Positions 47,764-59,700 of a stretch of DNA of 64,000 nt are shown in pieces. The number at the start of each line of letters is the position of its first letter. Position 1 is the stretch's first letter. The position numbers and the translations under genes were made by a program. Source of the DNA: Arenicola marina. Its lineage: Eukaryota; Annelida; Polychaeta; Arenicolidae. The stretch covers positions 45,601,174 through 45,665,173 of the forward strand of contig OZ025250.1 in the NCBI GenBank assembly GCA_964019135.1. Reading direction: 5' to 3'. The notes under the pieces were generated by a model. The model searched no databases. It saw nothing but the letters and a program-made list of their open reading frames with translations, and was not told where the DNA came from.

Positions 47764-49075
47764 TGAATGAATGAATGAATCTCCTTTATTCCACCACTTC
47801 CTGGTGAGCATTGAAACAAGTCAAAATAACAAGGAATCAAATTAGAGAACAAAAACAAACAAAAAACACATATAACAAAGTAATTAAGCAATCGGTCACA
47901 AATCTAATTTCACGGTCAGTAAAATGTTAACATTTTTGTCGTACGACATTCTTTGCCAAGCGTTGGCATATATATTGGTTAAAAGGCTAAGCTGCTCTGG
48001 GGTGGTTTCAATATCAGGAGGTTGGCCAAAAGTTACTCGAGTTAATTCCCTCTCTTTCAGATTGTATAGATAAGCGCTTGGGGGCACTTCACATGTATTT
48101 ACATTGTCCAGAAGTATATTTAGGGCCTCACGGTATGCCACGCAATGATGGAAAAAGGTGATTCAGGATCCCTGTATATGCACGGTCACAGTATGTGCAT
48201 ACATATGTCTTAGTGTCGTGTACGACACAGTTCAAACGAGCTAGGTCACGAAGGTCGTGCCCGCGACCATGCGTACGGTGTTCTAAAGTCCGTATAGCGT
48301 TTACGCCAAAGAGTCCCCCTCTCATCATGTCAAGGCGTCTGTATTTTTGTTCCTACCAGCGGCGGGCGGGCGTTCTCACCAGCTTTTTCCAGTCGCCTTT
48401 GCTGGGAAAGATGCTGTTATCCATGAACTTAAAAAATATCCCTTCTAGGTTATATTTCTGCAGGATTTCTGTGATGTCGCTTATATACCCAAACTTTGGC
48501 CCTGGGCCATGGGATTGATAAGGACGCTCCACCAATATGCGTTTAGCTAATGCGGTATTTTTGAGCTGACATAATCTGCCAAGAATTGTTAGCTTATTTT
48601 TATCAATTTCTTCCACAAGAGACATTTCAATAATCATACTGAGGGCAATGGTCGCACTGTAGCATTCACATTTTTCTAGATGGTTGTGTGTCAGATAATT
48701 CCATAACTAAGCGCCACAGAGGACCTACGGAATGACACTACATCGATAGTTTCAAAGCGGTGAGACAACTCAGGCCGGCGTTCTTTGTGTTGACTGACAG
48801 GATGCTCATTAAGCCCCTCTTAAGTTTTTTAGCCGCCTCCTCCACCGCCCTTGATAAGGAGAGATTGACATCGAGGTGAATTCCCACATGTTTGTATACC
48901 TGGACCACACGTTCGTTATATAGCGCAATCTCACACGCATTTGCCCTTTTCACTCTTCGTAATTTGTTATGAATAACATTACCTTCGACTTGGTTGGATT
49001 ATATTAAACTGCCACCTTCAGCTGTAGTTTTCGCAGACGCTTACCAGTGCCTGCAAGGCAAAATTCGTTACGATA
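47764..49075 (-). pseudogene. 3' part of a minus-strand LINE with (ATTC)n end
   Basis: On the minus strand, fragments in order are RWQFNIIQPSRSNVI and YKHVGIHLDVNLSLSRAVEE (end of RT and thumb, 49060-48780), then KLTILGRLCQLKNTALAKRI (48620-48530), then YREALNILL and the C-terminal tail ending near 47896. These match the C-terminal order of APE-type LINE ORF2 proteins. Several stops and frame changes separate them. The 3' end carries AATAAA (complement of 47785-47790) and four ATTC repeats (47764-47780), as CR1/L2-type elements do. The 5' part, including the RT active site, is missing, which is usual 5' truncation. Confidence 0.7.
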
Positions 49076-49199
49076 TTATGTCACCAATGTGCGCCATATA
49101 CAAAGCTACCAAGCCCAACCACTAATGCGTGGCTAAAGCATATGTTTCAAGTTCTGTCATTGGTCAGAATTAAGAGGTCGGTAACGGGGTGCCCCTTTA

Positions 49200-49490
49200 A
49201 TAATAATATAAGGGATACCCCTTTAATTATGTAAGCGGTACCCCTTAAATGATCAAGGAATACCCCTAAACATTAAGGGATACCCCTAACATTAAGGGTT
49301 ACCCCTTAAATGATCAAGGGATACCCCTTAACACTAAGGGATACCCCTAACATTAAGGGATACCCCTAACATTAAGGGATACCCCTAACATTAAGGGATA
49401 CCCCTAACAATAAGGGATACCCCTAAACATTAAGAGATACCCCTAACATTAAGGGATACCCCTTACCATTAAAAGATACCCCTAAACATA
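49200..49490. repeat. 19-bp array (CATTAAGGGATACCCCTAA)
   Basis: About 15 units, exact at 49330-49420. The unit contains the near-palindrome TTAAGGGATACCCCTAA. Some longer units include AATGATCAAGG. Confidence 0.88.
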
Positions 49491-49495
49491 GACAA

Positions 49496-49615
49496 GCGTC
49501 AGCCCAGTGCGGCCGTCACACTGACCGTCAGCCCAGTGCGGCCGTCACACCAACCAGATCTTCAGCCCAGTGTGGCCGTCACACCAACCCGACCGTCAGC
49601 CCAGTGCGGCCGTCA
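49496..49615. repeat. About 36-bp repeat (GTCAGCCCAGTGCGGCCGTC)
   Basis: CAGCCCAGTGCGGCCGTCAC recurs about four times (49500, 49529, 49563, 49598) with variable spacers of 29-35 bp. It runs directly into the next array. Confidence 0.85.
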
Positions 49616-50330
49616 CAGGAGTGGATAAGAATGGAATGGGAGTGCCAGAAGAGGATACCAATGGAATGGGAGTGCCAGGAGAGAATAAGAAGGGAATGGG
49701 ACTGCCAGAAGAGGATAAGAAGGGAATGGGAGTACCAGGAGAGGATAAGGATGGAATGGGACTGCCAGAAGAGGATAAGAAGGGAATGGGAGTACCAGGA
49801 GAGGATGAGAAGGGAATGGGAGTGCCAGGAGAGGATACCAATGAAATGGGAGTGCCAGGATAGGATACCAATGCAATGGGAGTGCCAGGAGAGGATAAGG
49901 ATGGAATGGGAGTGCCAGGAGAGGATACCAATGAAATGGGATTGCCAGAAGAGGATACCAATGAAATGGGATTGCCAGGAGGGGATCAGAAGGGAATGGG
50001 AGTGCCAGGAGAGGATGAGAAGGGAATGGGAGTGCCAGGAGAGGATACCAATGAAATGGGAGTGCCAGGATAGGATACCAATGCAATGGGAGTGCCAGGA
50101 GAGGATAAGGATGGAATGGGAGTGCCAGGAGAGGATACCAATGAAATGGGATTGCCAGAAGAGGATACCAATGAAATGGGATTGCCAGGAGGGGATCAGA
50201 AGGGAATGGGAGTGCCAGGAGAGGATAAGAAGGGAATGGGAGTGCCAGGAGAGGACGAGGAGGGAATGGAAGTGCCAGGAGAGGATAAGAAGGAAATGAG
50301 AGTGCCAGGCCAATATACGAATAGAATGGG
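49616..50330. repeat. 30-bp GA-rich array
   Basis: About 24 units of GGGAGTGCCAGGAGAGGATA plus AGAAGGGAAT-type ends; period exactly 30. A 210-bp (7-unit) block starting near 49800 is repeated at +210, marked by the variants TAGGATACCAATGCAATG at 49861 and 50071. ORFs of up to 244 codons on both strands follow from the 30-bp period and are repeat translations. Confidence 0.93.
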
Positions 50331-51719
50331 GGTGTGTACCGCTTCACCTCATGGCTGCTGCTTTACCGGACGGGCGGACATTTTGTGAACTGGACTGATG
50401 GACGGTCACTGCCATGGTGTCCATTAGCCCCGTCCACCCCACTCCACTCACTACATATACATAAACCCCGCATGAACGCAATATACGCATGAAGCAGACG
50501 GGGACATTTTGTAACGACCACGTCACCTTATGCGATTGCCGTTTTACCTGGCGGGTGGAGCACCCCAGTGGCGTATACGAGGGCCCAGATAAGCGTCGGA
50601 CTGGCTGTTTGTTACATATACAGACCCCTGTCCACCCCACTCCACCCACTACATGTACATAAATCTTCACGGTGGTCGCAGTCCCCATGGCAGTGGTAGG
50701 TTTGTTGACTCTCTCAGAGTGGCCCTTATGTATTTAATTATATGCGAGTATTCTTTTAAATCCAAAACACGTATCCGTCTAGTCCCAGAGATATCTGTGG
50801 CTGTTTGTTTATCTGTGGTGCAGGGCATAGGGATGGTAGTTTTTCATTACGAAAGTGTCTGTTTGCTAGAAACGTCGGTGACTTCTCTCCCCACTCTAAG
50901 CCTCTCAACCTGTCGGTGATACCGATCACCTTTGACCAGTCAGACCCCACACGCCGAGAGCCTTTAAAGCTATAAATAGTGTGGAGCCTCCCTGATTGAG
51001 AGTGACAACTTAGCGTTATCAGATCGCAGGACATTTTGGTGTGTAGTTTTCGGGGTGGAGCTATCAGCGGCTTAGCCCTCATGGTGATATAAGCATTAGT
51101 CAAATTGAAAAAAAAGTAAGAACAAAATTGCTGGACTATTGGTCCATTTGACAAGGTATGTCCCGCAGTGTAATGTCCAGTGAATATCGCCCGTCTCTTA
51201 AAGTGCTGTTTGAGGTCGTATGCAGATTTGCGGCGAACACTCTTCTTTTGAATCACGCAATGTCGTGACAACGGCTTGCTGCCGTGAGCAATTTGCTAAT
51301 AATAAATAGTTTTCATTTAAGTCCATTATTGCTTTTTATCTGGCGGACATGTAGCGTGTATTTCATCAAGGGAGTGATTTTTCATTTAGGTGCGTTTCTA
51401 TTAGAAATAATAAATAAATAGAAAGACCTGTATTTTAGGAGTGTATTCTGCTCGAGGCAAGTAGAAAACTGAATGGATTAATAATGCATGAATTCATGGT
51501 GGTATTTATGAAGTAATAGTAGTTAAGGTTGCGAAGGACGAAATACTTTAATCGACATGACTAAAACAACCTTGAAGGTGCGGCACAAATATGGAGAATA
51601 TACACCTCTTATACCTCTTATACTTCCAATATCGAAATATGAAACTTATTTCTTGTGCATGGTTGGTTGGCATGCATCCGTCTGTGAGCGACAGACCCGT
51701 GCGGCAGTTTCTAGAAGGA
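50331..51719. other. Unique stretch with a diverged duplication
   Basis: GTCCACCCCACTCCAC-NCACTACAT blocks at 50433 and 50629 and TTTACCGGACGGGCGG / TTTACCTGGCGGGTGG at 50362 and 50543 show an old tandem duplication of about 180-196 bp. A 171-codon minus-strand ORF (50756-51271) has no recognised motif. No gene is called. Confidence 0.5.
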
Positions 51720-51880
51720 ACAGGATTATGAAGGAATTGGAGTGTCAGGAGGGGGCAAGGAGGGAACGGGAGTGTCAGGAGAGGATAAGGGAATGGGAGT
51801 GCCAGTATAAGATATAAAGGAAATGAGATTGCCAGGAGAGGATAAGAAGGAAATGGGAGTGCCAGGAGAGGATAAGAGGC
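51720..51880. repeat. Short GA-rich 30-bp block
   Basis: Five or six copies of the AGTGCCAGGAGAGGATAAGA unit, same orientation as the arrays at 29615 and 49616. It runs directly into the 22-bp array. Confidence 0.88.
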
Positions 51881-53290
51881 CCAAGAGGCCTCACACGCCA
51901 TAGTCTGACGCCTCACACGCCCAAGCCTGACGCCTCACACGCCATAGTCTGACGCCTCACACGCCCAAACCTGACGCCTCACACGCCCAAGCCTGACGCC
52001 TCACACGCCCAAGCCTGACGCCTCACACGCCATAGTCTGACGCCTCACACGCCCAAGCCTGACGCCTCACACGCCCAAGCCTGACGCCTCACATGCTCAA
52101 GCGTGACGCCTCACGCGGCCAAGCCTGACGCCTCACACACCCAAGCCCGACGCCTCACAAGCCTAAGACTGGCGCCTCACACGCCCAAGCCTGACGCCTC
52201 ACACGCCCAAGCCTGACGCCTCACACTCCCAAGCCCGACGCCTCACACTCCCAAGCCTGACGCCTCACATGCCCAAGCCTGACGCCTCACACGTCTAAGA
52301 CTGGCGCCTCACACGCCCAAGCTTGACGCCTCACACGCCTAAGCCTGGCGCCTTACCCGCCCAAACCTGACGCCTCACACGCCCAAGTCTGAGCCTCACA
52401 CGCCCAAGCCTGACGCCTCACACGCCCAAGCCTGACGCCTCATCACACGCCCAAGCCTGACACATCACGCGCAAAAGCCTGACGCCTCACACGCCCTAGC
52501 CTGACGCCTCACACGCCAAATCCTGACGCCTCACACTTCCAAGCCTGTCGCCTCACATGTCCAAGCCTGACGCCTCACACGCCGAAGCCTGACGCCTCAC
52601 ACTCCCAACCCTGACGCCTCACACTCCCAAGCCTGACGCCTCACACGCCCAAGCCTGACGCCTCACATGCTCAAGCGTTACGCCTCACGCGGCCAAGCCT
52701 GACGCATCACACACCCAAGCCCGACGCCTCACACGCCTAAGCCTGACGCCTCACACACCCAAGCCCGACGCCTCACACGCCTAAGACTGGCGCCTCACAC
52801 GCCCAAGCCTGACGCCTCACACGCCTAAGCCTGGCGCCTTACCCGCCCAAACCTGACGCCTCACACGCCCCAGTCTGACGCCTCACACGCCCAAGCCTGA
52901 CGCCTCACACGCCCAAGCCTGACGCCTCACACGCCCAAGCCTGACACGTCACGCGCAAAAGCCTGACGCCTCACACGCCCTAGCCTGACGCCTCACGCGC
53001 CCAAGCCTGACGTCTCATACGCCTAAGCCTGGCGCCTTACCCGCCCAAACCTGACGCCACACGCAACCAAACCTGACCCCTCACGCGCCCAAGCCTAACG
53101 CCTCACACGCCCAAAACCTGACGCCACAAACACCCAAGCCTGATGCCCCACACGCCCAAGCCTGGCGCCTCACACGACCAGTCCTGACGCCTTACACGTA
53201 CAAGCCTGACGCCTCACACTCTGAATCCTGACGCCTCACACGTATAAGCCTGATGCCTCACACTCCCAAGCCTGACACCTCACAGGCCCA
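51881..53290. repeat. 22-bp array (CCTCACACGCCCAAGCCTGA + CG)
   Basis: About 64 units of 22 bp. Variants cluster at the CACGCCCAAG part. Blocks with the same variant order recur (for example the ATGCTCAAGCG, GCGGCCAAG, ACACCCAAGCCC series near 52090 and 52668), which shows higher-order copying. Confidence 0.93.
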
Positions 53291-53593
53291 AGTACCAAGT
53301 ACCTGGTATGTGCGTAGTGTCCACAGTCACTTCGTTCCTGGTATGTGTACAATGTCCACAGTCACTTCGTACCTGGTGTGTGTACAGTATCCAGTCACTT
53401 CGTACCTAGTATGTGTACAATGTCCACGGTCACTTCGTACCTGGTGTGTGTACTGTGGCCACAGTCACTTCGTACCTGGTTTGTGTACAGTGTCCGGTCA
53501 CTTCGTACCTGGTATGTGTACAGTGTTCGGTCAGTTCGTACCTAATGTATGAACAGTGTTTGCAGTCACTTCGTACCTGGTATGTGTACATTT
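53291..53593. repeat. 33-39-bp array (CAGTCACTTCGTACCTGGTA)
   Basis: About eight units with TGTGTACAATGTCCA between cores; unit length alternates between 33, 36 and 39 bp. All lengths are multiples of 3, which explains the short overlapping ORFs. Confidence 0.85.
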
Positions 53594-53750
53594 CGCCCCG
53601 GCTATATTTATGCATAGGTATAACCAAACATTTCCACTGTTTGGCATTTGAAGGCAGCACGATTAGAAACAGTCTTGTCTGTAATAAATGCCATATTTGA
53701 TATCAATCTGTCATTGGTTTGTCCCCCACTCCGGGCAAGGACCGTAGTGC
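53594..53750. other. Short unique spacer
   Basis: Unique sequence between two arrays, with no gene seen. Confidence 0.5.
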
Positions 53751-56190
53751 CCTGTGGAAGGCATGGGGTGGTCACTGTGGAAGGTATGGGGTGGTCACTG
53801 TGGAAGGCATGTGGTGTTCACTGTGGAAGGCATGGAGTGGTCACTGTGGAAGGCATGGCGTGGTCACTCGAAGGCATGAGGTGGTCACTGTGGAAAGCAT
53901 GGGGTGGTCACTGTGGAAGGCATGGGGTGGTCACTGTGGAAGGCATGAGGTTGTCACTGTGGAAGGCATGAGGCGGTCACTGTCGAAGGCATGGGGTGGT
54001 CACTGTGGAAGGCATGGGGTGGTCACTGTGGAAGGCATGGTGTAGTCACTGTGGAAGGCATGGGGTGGTCACTGTGGAAGGCATGGGGTGGTCACTGTGG
54101 AAGGCATGGGGTTGTCACTGTGGAAGGCATGAGGCGGTCACTGTGGAAGGCATGTGGTGGTTACTGTGGAAGGCATGGGGTGGTCACTGTGGAAGGCATG
54201 GGGTGGTCACTGTGGAAGGCATGGGGTGGTCGCTGTGGAAGGCATGGGGTTGTCACTGTGGAAGGCATGAGGCGGTCACTGTGGAAGGCATGTGGTGGTC
54301 ACTGTGGAAGGCATGGGGTGGTCACTGTGGAAGGTATGGGGTGGTCACTGTGGAAGGCATGGGGTGGTCACTGTGGAAGGTATGGGGTGGTCACTGTGGA
54401 AGGCATGAGGCGGTCACTGTGGAAGGCATGGGGTTGTCACTGTGGAAGGCATCGGGTGGTCACTGTGGAAGGCATTGGGTGGTCACTGTGGAAGGCATGG
54501 GGTGGTCACTGTGGAAGGCATGGGGTAGTCACTGTGGAAGGCATGGGCTGGTCACTGTGGAAGGCATGGTGTAGTCACTGTAGAAGGCATGGAGTGGTCA
54601 CTGTAGAAGGCATGGAGTGGTCACTGTGGAAGGCATGGGTGGTCAATGTGAAAGGCATGGGGTGGTCACTGTGGAAGGCATGGGTGGTCAATGTGGAAGG
54701 CATGGGGTGGTCACTGTGGAAGGCATGGAGTGGTCACTGTGGAAGGCATGGGTTGGTCACTGTGGAAGGCATGGGGTGGTCACTGTGGAAGGCATGGGGT
54801 GGTCACTGTGGAATGCGTGGTTGGTCACTGTAGAAGGCATGGGTGGTCATAGTGGAAGGCATGGTGTAGTCACTGTGGAAGGCATGGTGTGGTGGTCACT
54901 GTGGAGGGCATGGGGTGGTCACAGTGGAAGGCATGGGGTGGTGGTCACTGTGGAGGGCATGGGGTGGTCACTGTGGAAGGCATGGGGTGGTCACTGTGGA
55001 AGGCATGGCGTGGTCACTGTGGAAGGCATGGCGTGGTCACTGTGGAAGGCATGGTGTGGTCACTGTGGAAGGCATGGGGTGGTCACTGTGGAAGGCATGG
55101 GGTGGTCACTGTGGAAGGCATGGGGTGGTCATTGTGGAGGGCATGGGGTGGTCACTGTGGAAAGTATGGGGTGGTCACTGTGGAAGGCATGGCGTGGTCA
55201 CTGTGGAAGGCATGGTGTGGTCACTGTGGAAGGCATGGGTTGGTCACTGTGGAAGGCATGGCGTGGTCACTGTGGAAGGCATGGGGTGGTCACTGTGGAA
55301 GGCATGGGGTGGTCACTGTGGAAGGCATGGCGCGGTCACTGTGGAAGGCATGGTGTGGTCACTGTGGAAGGCATGGGGTGGTGGTCACTGTAGAAGGCAT
55401 GGGGTGGTCACTGTGGAAGGCATGGGTTGGTCACGGTGGAAGGCATGGCGTGGTCACTGTGGAAGGCATGGGGTGGTCACTGTGGAAGGCATGGTGTGGT
55501 CACTGTGGAAGGCATGAGGTGATCACTATGGAAGGCATGGGGTGGTCACTATGGAAGGCATGGGGTGGTCACTGTGGAAGGCATGGGGTGGTCACTGTGG
55601 AAGGCATGGGGTGGTGGTCACTGTAGAAGGCATGGGTTGGTCACTGTGGAAGGCATGGGGTGGTCATTGTGGAGGGCATGGGGTGGTCACTGTGGAAAGT
55701 ATGGGGTGGTCACTGTGGAAGGCATGGGGCGGTCACTGTGAAAGGCATGGGGTGGTGGTCACTGTGGAAGGCATGGGGTGGTCACTGTGGAAGGCATGGC
55801 GTGGTCACTGTGGAAGGCATGGCGCGGTCACTGTGGAAGGCATGGCGTGGTCACTGTGGAAGGCATGGTGTGGTCACTGTGGAAGGCATGGGGTGGTCAC
55901 TGTGGAAGGCATGGGGTGGTCATTGTGGAGGGCATGGGGTGGTCACTGTGGAAAGTATGGGGTGGTCACTGTGGAAGGCATGAGGCGGTCACTGTGGAAG
56001 GCATGAGGCGGTCACTGTGGAAGGCATGAAGTGGTCACTGTGAAAGGCATGGGGTGGTCACTGTGGAAGGCATGGGTGGTCACTGTGGAAGGCATGGGGT
56101 GGTCACTGTGGAAGGCATGGGGTGGTCACTGTGGAAGGCATGAAGTGGTCACTGTGAAAGGCATGGGCTGGTGGTCTCTGTGGACATTTA
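53750..56190. repeat. 23-bp array (GGTGGTCACTGTGGAAGGCA + TGG)
   Basis: About 105 units of 23 bp, very uniform. Some units gain a GTG (GGGTGGTGGTCAC). Because 23 leaves remainder 2 on division by 3 and no frame of the unit holds a stop, all plus frames stay open, giving overlapping ORFs of up to 280 codons (MGWSLWKAWGGHCGRHGVVT). These are repeat translations. Confidence 0.95.
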
Positions 56191-56745
56191 AAATGAAAGG
56201 ATTTATTTATCTTTTCTTGAGCTTGGTGAGTTATTTTTGTTCTCACGTGAGATAAGAAACAGCCCGGGACAATGACATGGAGTTGCAGTGAACGAAACTA
56301 GAGGTTGGGGAGAGGTGGGGGTCGGGGGTGGTAGGTGGAATCGATCGCCCCAATGTAAACTGCCGGGACACGTGCGGAATGCTAAATAATGGCAATAAGT
56401 CTACTGCACTAAAATGCTCTGGTACAAACCATATATGCACTCGCAATATTTCGGTTTATTTGTCTTCTCCGTTGCATATAACAGCTTAAATTCAATAGTT
56501 TATCTTAATCTCGCTAATATCATTGACTAAACAACTAACCAAGCTGGGAAAATGTTTCTTTTTCAAAAAGATATACCTTTTGGGCTGCGCTCCTTTCAGC
56601 ATCCAGCATCCCTGCATATATTAAGCCTCTTTCCGGGTTCAATAGCTAATCAGAGATCAATACAAACATCTAAAGTTTCCTTTAGAATCGGTACTTTACT
56701 TCTGTTCTTGGCTGCTCCATTCTACTTGGGAACAAACACTTTTAA
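56191..56745. other. Unique spacer
   Basis: Unique AT-rich DNA between the 23-bp and 51-bp arrays. Short ORFs only, with no recognised motif. Confidence 0.5.
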
Positions 56746-59700
56746 ATCCCAAGCCGTCTCCTCAGCTGGGTCTCTGGGCCGGTATCCCTAAACCACACGT
56801 AGCTTACGCTCCTCAGCTGGGCCTCTGGGCCGGTATCCCTAAACCATACGTCGCTTAGGCTCCTCAGCTGGGCCTCTGGGTCGGTATCCCTAAACCATAC
56901 GTAGCTTACGCTCCTCAGCTGGGCCTCTGGGCCGGTATCCCTAAACCATACGTAGCTTACGCTCCTCAGCTGGGCCTCTGGGCCGGTATCCCTAAACCAT
57001 ACGTAGCTTACACTCCTCAGCTGGGCCTCTGGGCCGGTATCCCTAAACCATACGTCGCTTAGGCTCCTCAGCTGGGCCTCTGGGCCGGTATCCCTAAACC
57101 ATACGTCGCTTACACTCCTCAGCTGGGCCTCTGGGCCGGTATCCCTAGACCATACGTAGCTTACGCTCCTCAGCTGGGCCTCTGGGCCGGTATCCCTAAA
57201 CCATACGTCGCTTAGGCTCCTCAGCTGGGCCTCTGGGTCGGTATCCCTAAACCATACGTAGCTTACGCTCCTCAGCTGGGCCTCTGGGCCGGTATCCCTA
57301 AACCATACGTAGCTTACGCTCCTCAGCTGGGCCTCTGGGTCGGTATCCCTAAACCATACGTAGCTTACGCTCCTCAGCTGGGCCTCTGGGCCGGTATCCC
57401 TAAACCATACGTAGCTTACGCTCCTCAGCTGGGCCTCTGGGCCGGTATCCCTAAACCATACGTAGCTTACGCTCCTCAGCTGGGCCTCTGGGCCGGTATC
57501 CCTAAACCATACGCAGCTTACGCTCCTCAGCTGGGCCTCTGGGCCGGTATCCCTAAACCATACGTAGCTTAAGCTCCTCAGCTGGGCCTCTGGGCCGGTA
57601 TCCCTAAACCATACGTAGCTTACGCTCCTCAGCTGGGCCTCTGGGCCGGTATCCCTAAACCATACGTCGCTTAGGCTCCTCAGCTGGGCCTCTGGGTCGG
57701 TATCCCTAAACCATACGTAGCTTACGCTCCTCAGCTGGGCCTCTGGGCCGGTATCCCTAAACCATACGTAGCTTACGCTCCTCAGCTGGGCCTCTGGGTC
57801 GGTATCCCTAAACCATACGTAGCTTACGCTCCTCAGCTGGGCCTCTGGGCCGGTATCCCTAAACCATACGTAGCTTACGCTCCTCAGCTGGGCCTCTGGG
57901 CCGGTATCCCTAAACCATACGTAGCTTACGCTCCTCAGCTGGGCCTCTGGGCCGGTATCCCTAAACCATACGTAGCTTACACTCTTCAGCTGGGCCTCTG
58001 GGCCGGTATCCCTAAACCATACGTAGCTTACACTCTTCAGCTGGGCCTCTGGGCCGGTATCCCTAAACCATACGTAGCTTAAGCTCCTCAGCTGGGCCTC
58101 TGGGCCGGTATCCCTAAACCATACGTCGCTTAGGCTCCTCAGCTGGGCCTCTGGGCCGGTATCCCTAAACCATACGTCGCTTACACTCCTCAGCTGGGCC
58201 TCTGGGCCGGTATCCCTAAACCATACGTAGCTTACGCTCCTCAGCTGGGCCTCTGGGCCGGTATCCCTAAACCATACGTAGCTTAAGCTCCTCAGCTGGG
58301 CCTCTGGGCCGGTATCCCTAAACCATACGTAGCTTACGCTCCTCAGCTGGGCCTCTGGGCCGGTATCCCTAAACCATACGTAGCTTACACTCCTCAGCTG
58401 GGCCTCTGGGTCGGTATTCCTAAACCATACGTAGCTTACACTCTTCAGCTGGGCCTCTGGGCCGGTATCCCTAAACCATACGTAGCTTACACTCCTCAGC
58501 TGGGCCTCTGGGCCGGTATCCCTAAACCATACGTCGCTTACACTCCTCAGCTGGGCCTCTGGGCCGGTATCCCTAAACCATACGTCGCTTAGGCTCCTCA
58601 GCTGGGCCTCTGGGCCGGTATCCCTAAACCATACGTAGCTTACGCTCCTCAGCTGGGCCTCTGGGCCGGTATCCCTAAACCATACGTCGCTTAGGCTCCT
58701 CAGCTGGGCCTCTGGGTCGGTATCCCTAAACCATACGTAGCTTACGCTCCTCAGCTGGGCCTCTGGGCCGGTAACCCTAAACCATACGTAGCTTACGCTC
58801 CTCAGCTGGGCCTCTGGGCCGGTATCCCTAAACCATACGTAGCTTACGCTCCTCAGCTGGGCCTCTGGGTCGGTATCCCTAAACCATACGTCGCTTACGC
58901 TCCTCAGCTGGACCTCTGGGCCGGTATCCCTAAACCATACGTAACTTACGCTCCTCAGCTGGGCCTCTGGGCCGGTATCCCTAAACCATACGTCGCTTAG
59001 GCTCCTCAGCTGGACCTCTGGGCCGGTATCCCTAAACCATACGTAACTTACGCTCCTCAGCTGGGCCTCTGGGTCGGTATCCCTAAACCATACGTAGCTT
59101 ACGCTCCTCAGCTGGGCCTCTGGGCCGGTGTCCCTAAACCATACGTAGCTTACACTCTTCAGCTGGGCCTCTGGGCCGGTATCCCTAAACCATACGTCGC
59201 TTACGCCCCTCAGCTGGGCCTCTGGGCCGGTATCCCTAAACCATACGTAGCTTACGCTCCTCAGCTGGGCCTCTGGGCCGGTATCCCTAAACCATACGCA
59301 GCTTACGCTCCTCAGCTGGGCCTCTGGGCCGGTATCCCTAAACCATACGTAGCTTACGCTCCTCAGCATGGCCTCTGGGCCGGTATCCCTAAACCATACG
59401 CAGCTTACGCTCCTCAGCTGGGCCTCTGGGCCGGTATCCCTAAACCATACGTCGCTTAGGCTCCTCAGCTGGACCTCTGGGCCGGTATCCCTAAACCATA
59501 CGTAACTTACGCTCCTCAGCTGGGCCTCTGGGTCGGTATCCCTAAACCATACGTCGCTTAGGCTCCTCAGCTGGGCCTCTGGGTCGGTATTCCTAAACCA
59601 TACGTAGCTTACACTCTTCAGCTGGGCCTCTGGGCCGGTGTCCCTAAACCATACGTAGCTTACGCTCCTCAGCTGGGCCTCTGGGCCGGTATTCCTAAAC

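Noticed and set aside
53991-55626. Overlapping 245- to 280-codon ORFs rich in GWSLWKAW
   Set aside because: All plus frames of the 23-bp unit are stop-free, so the ORFs overlap in every frame; nothing favours one.
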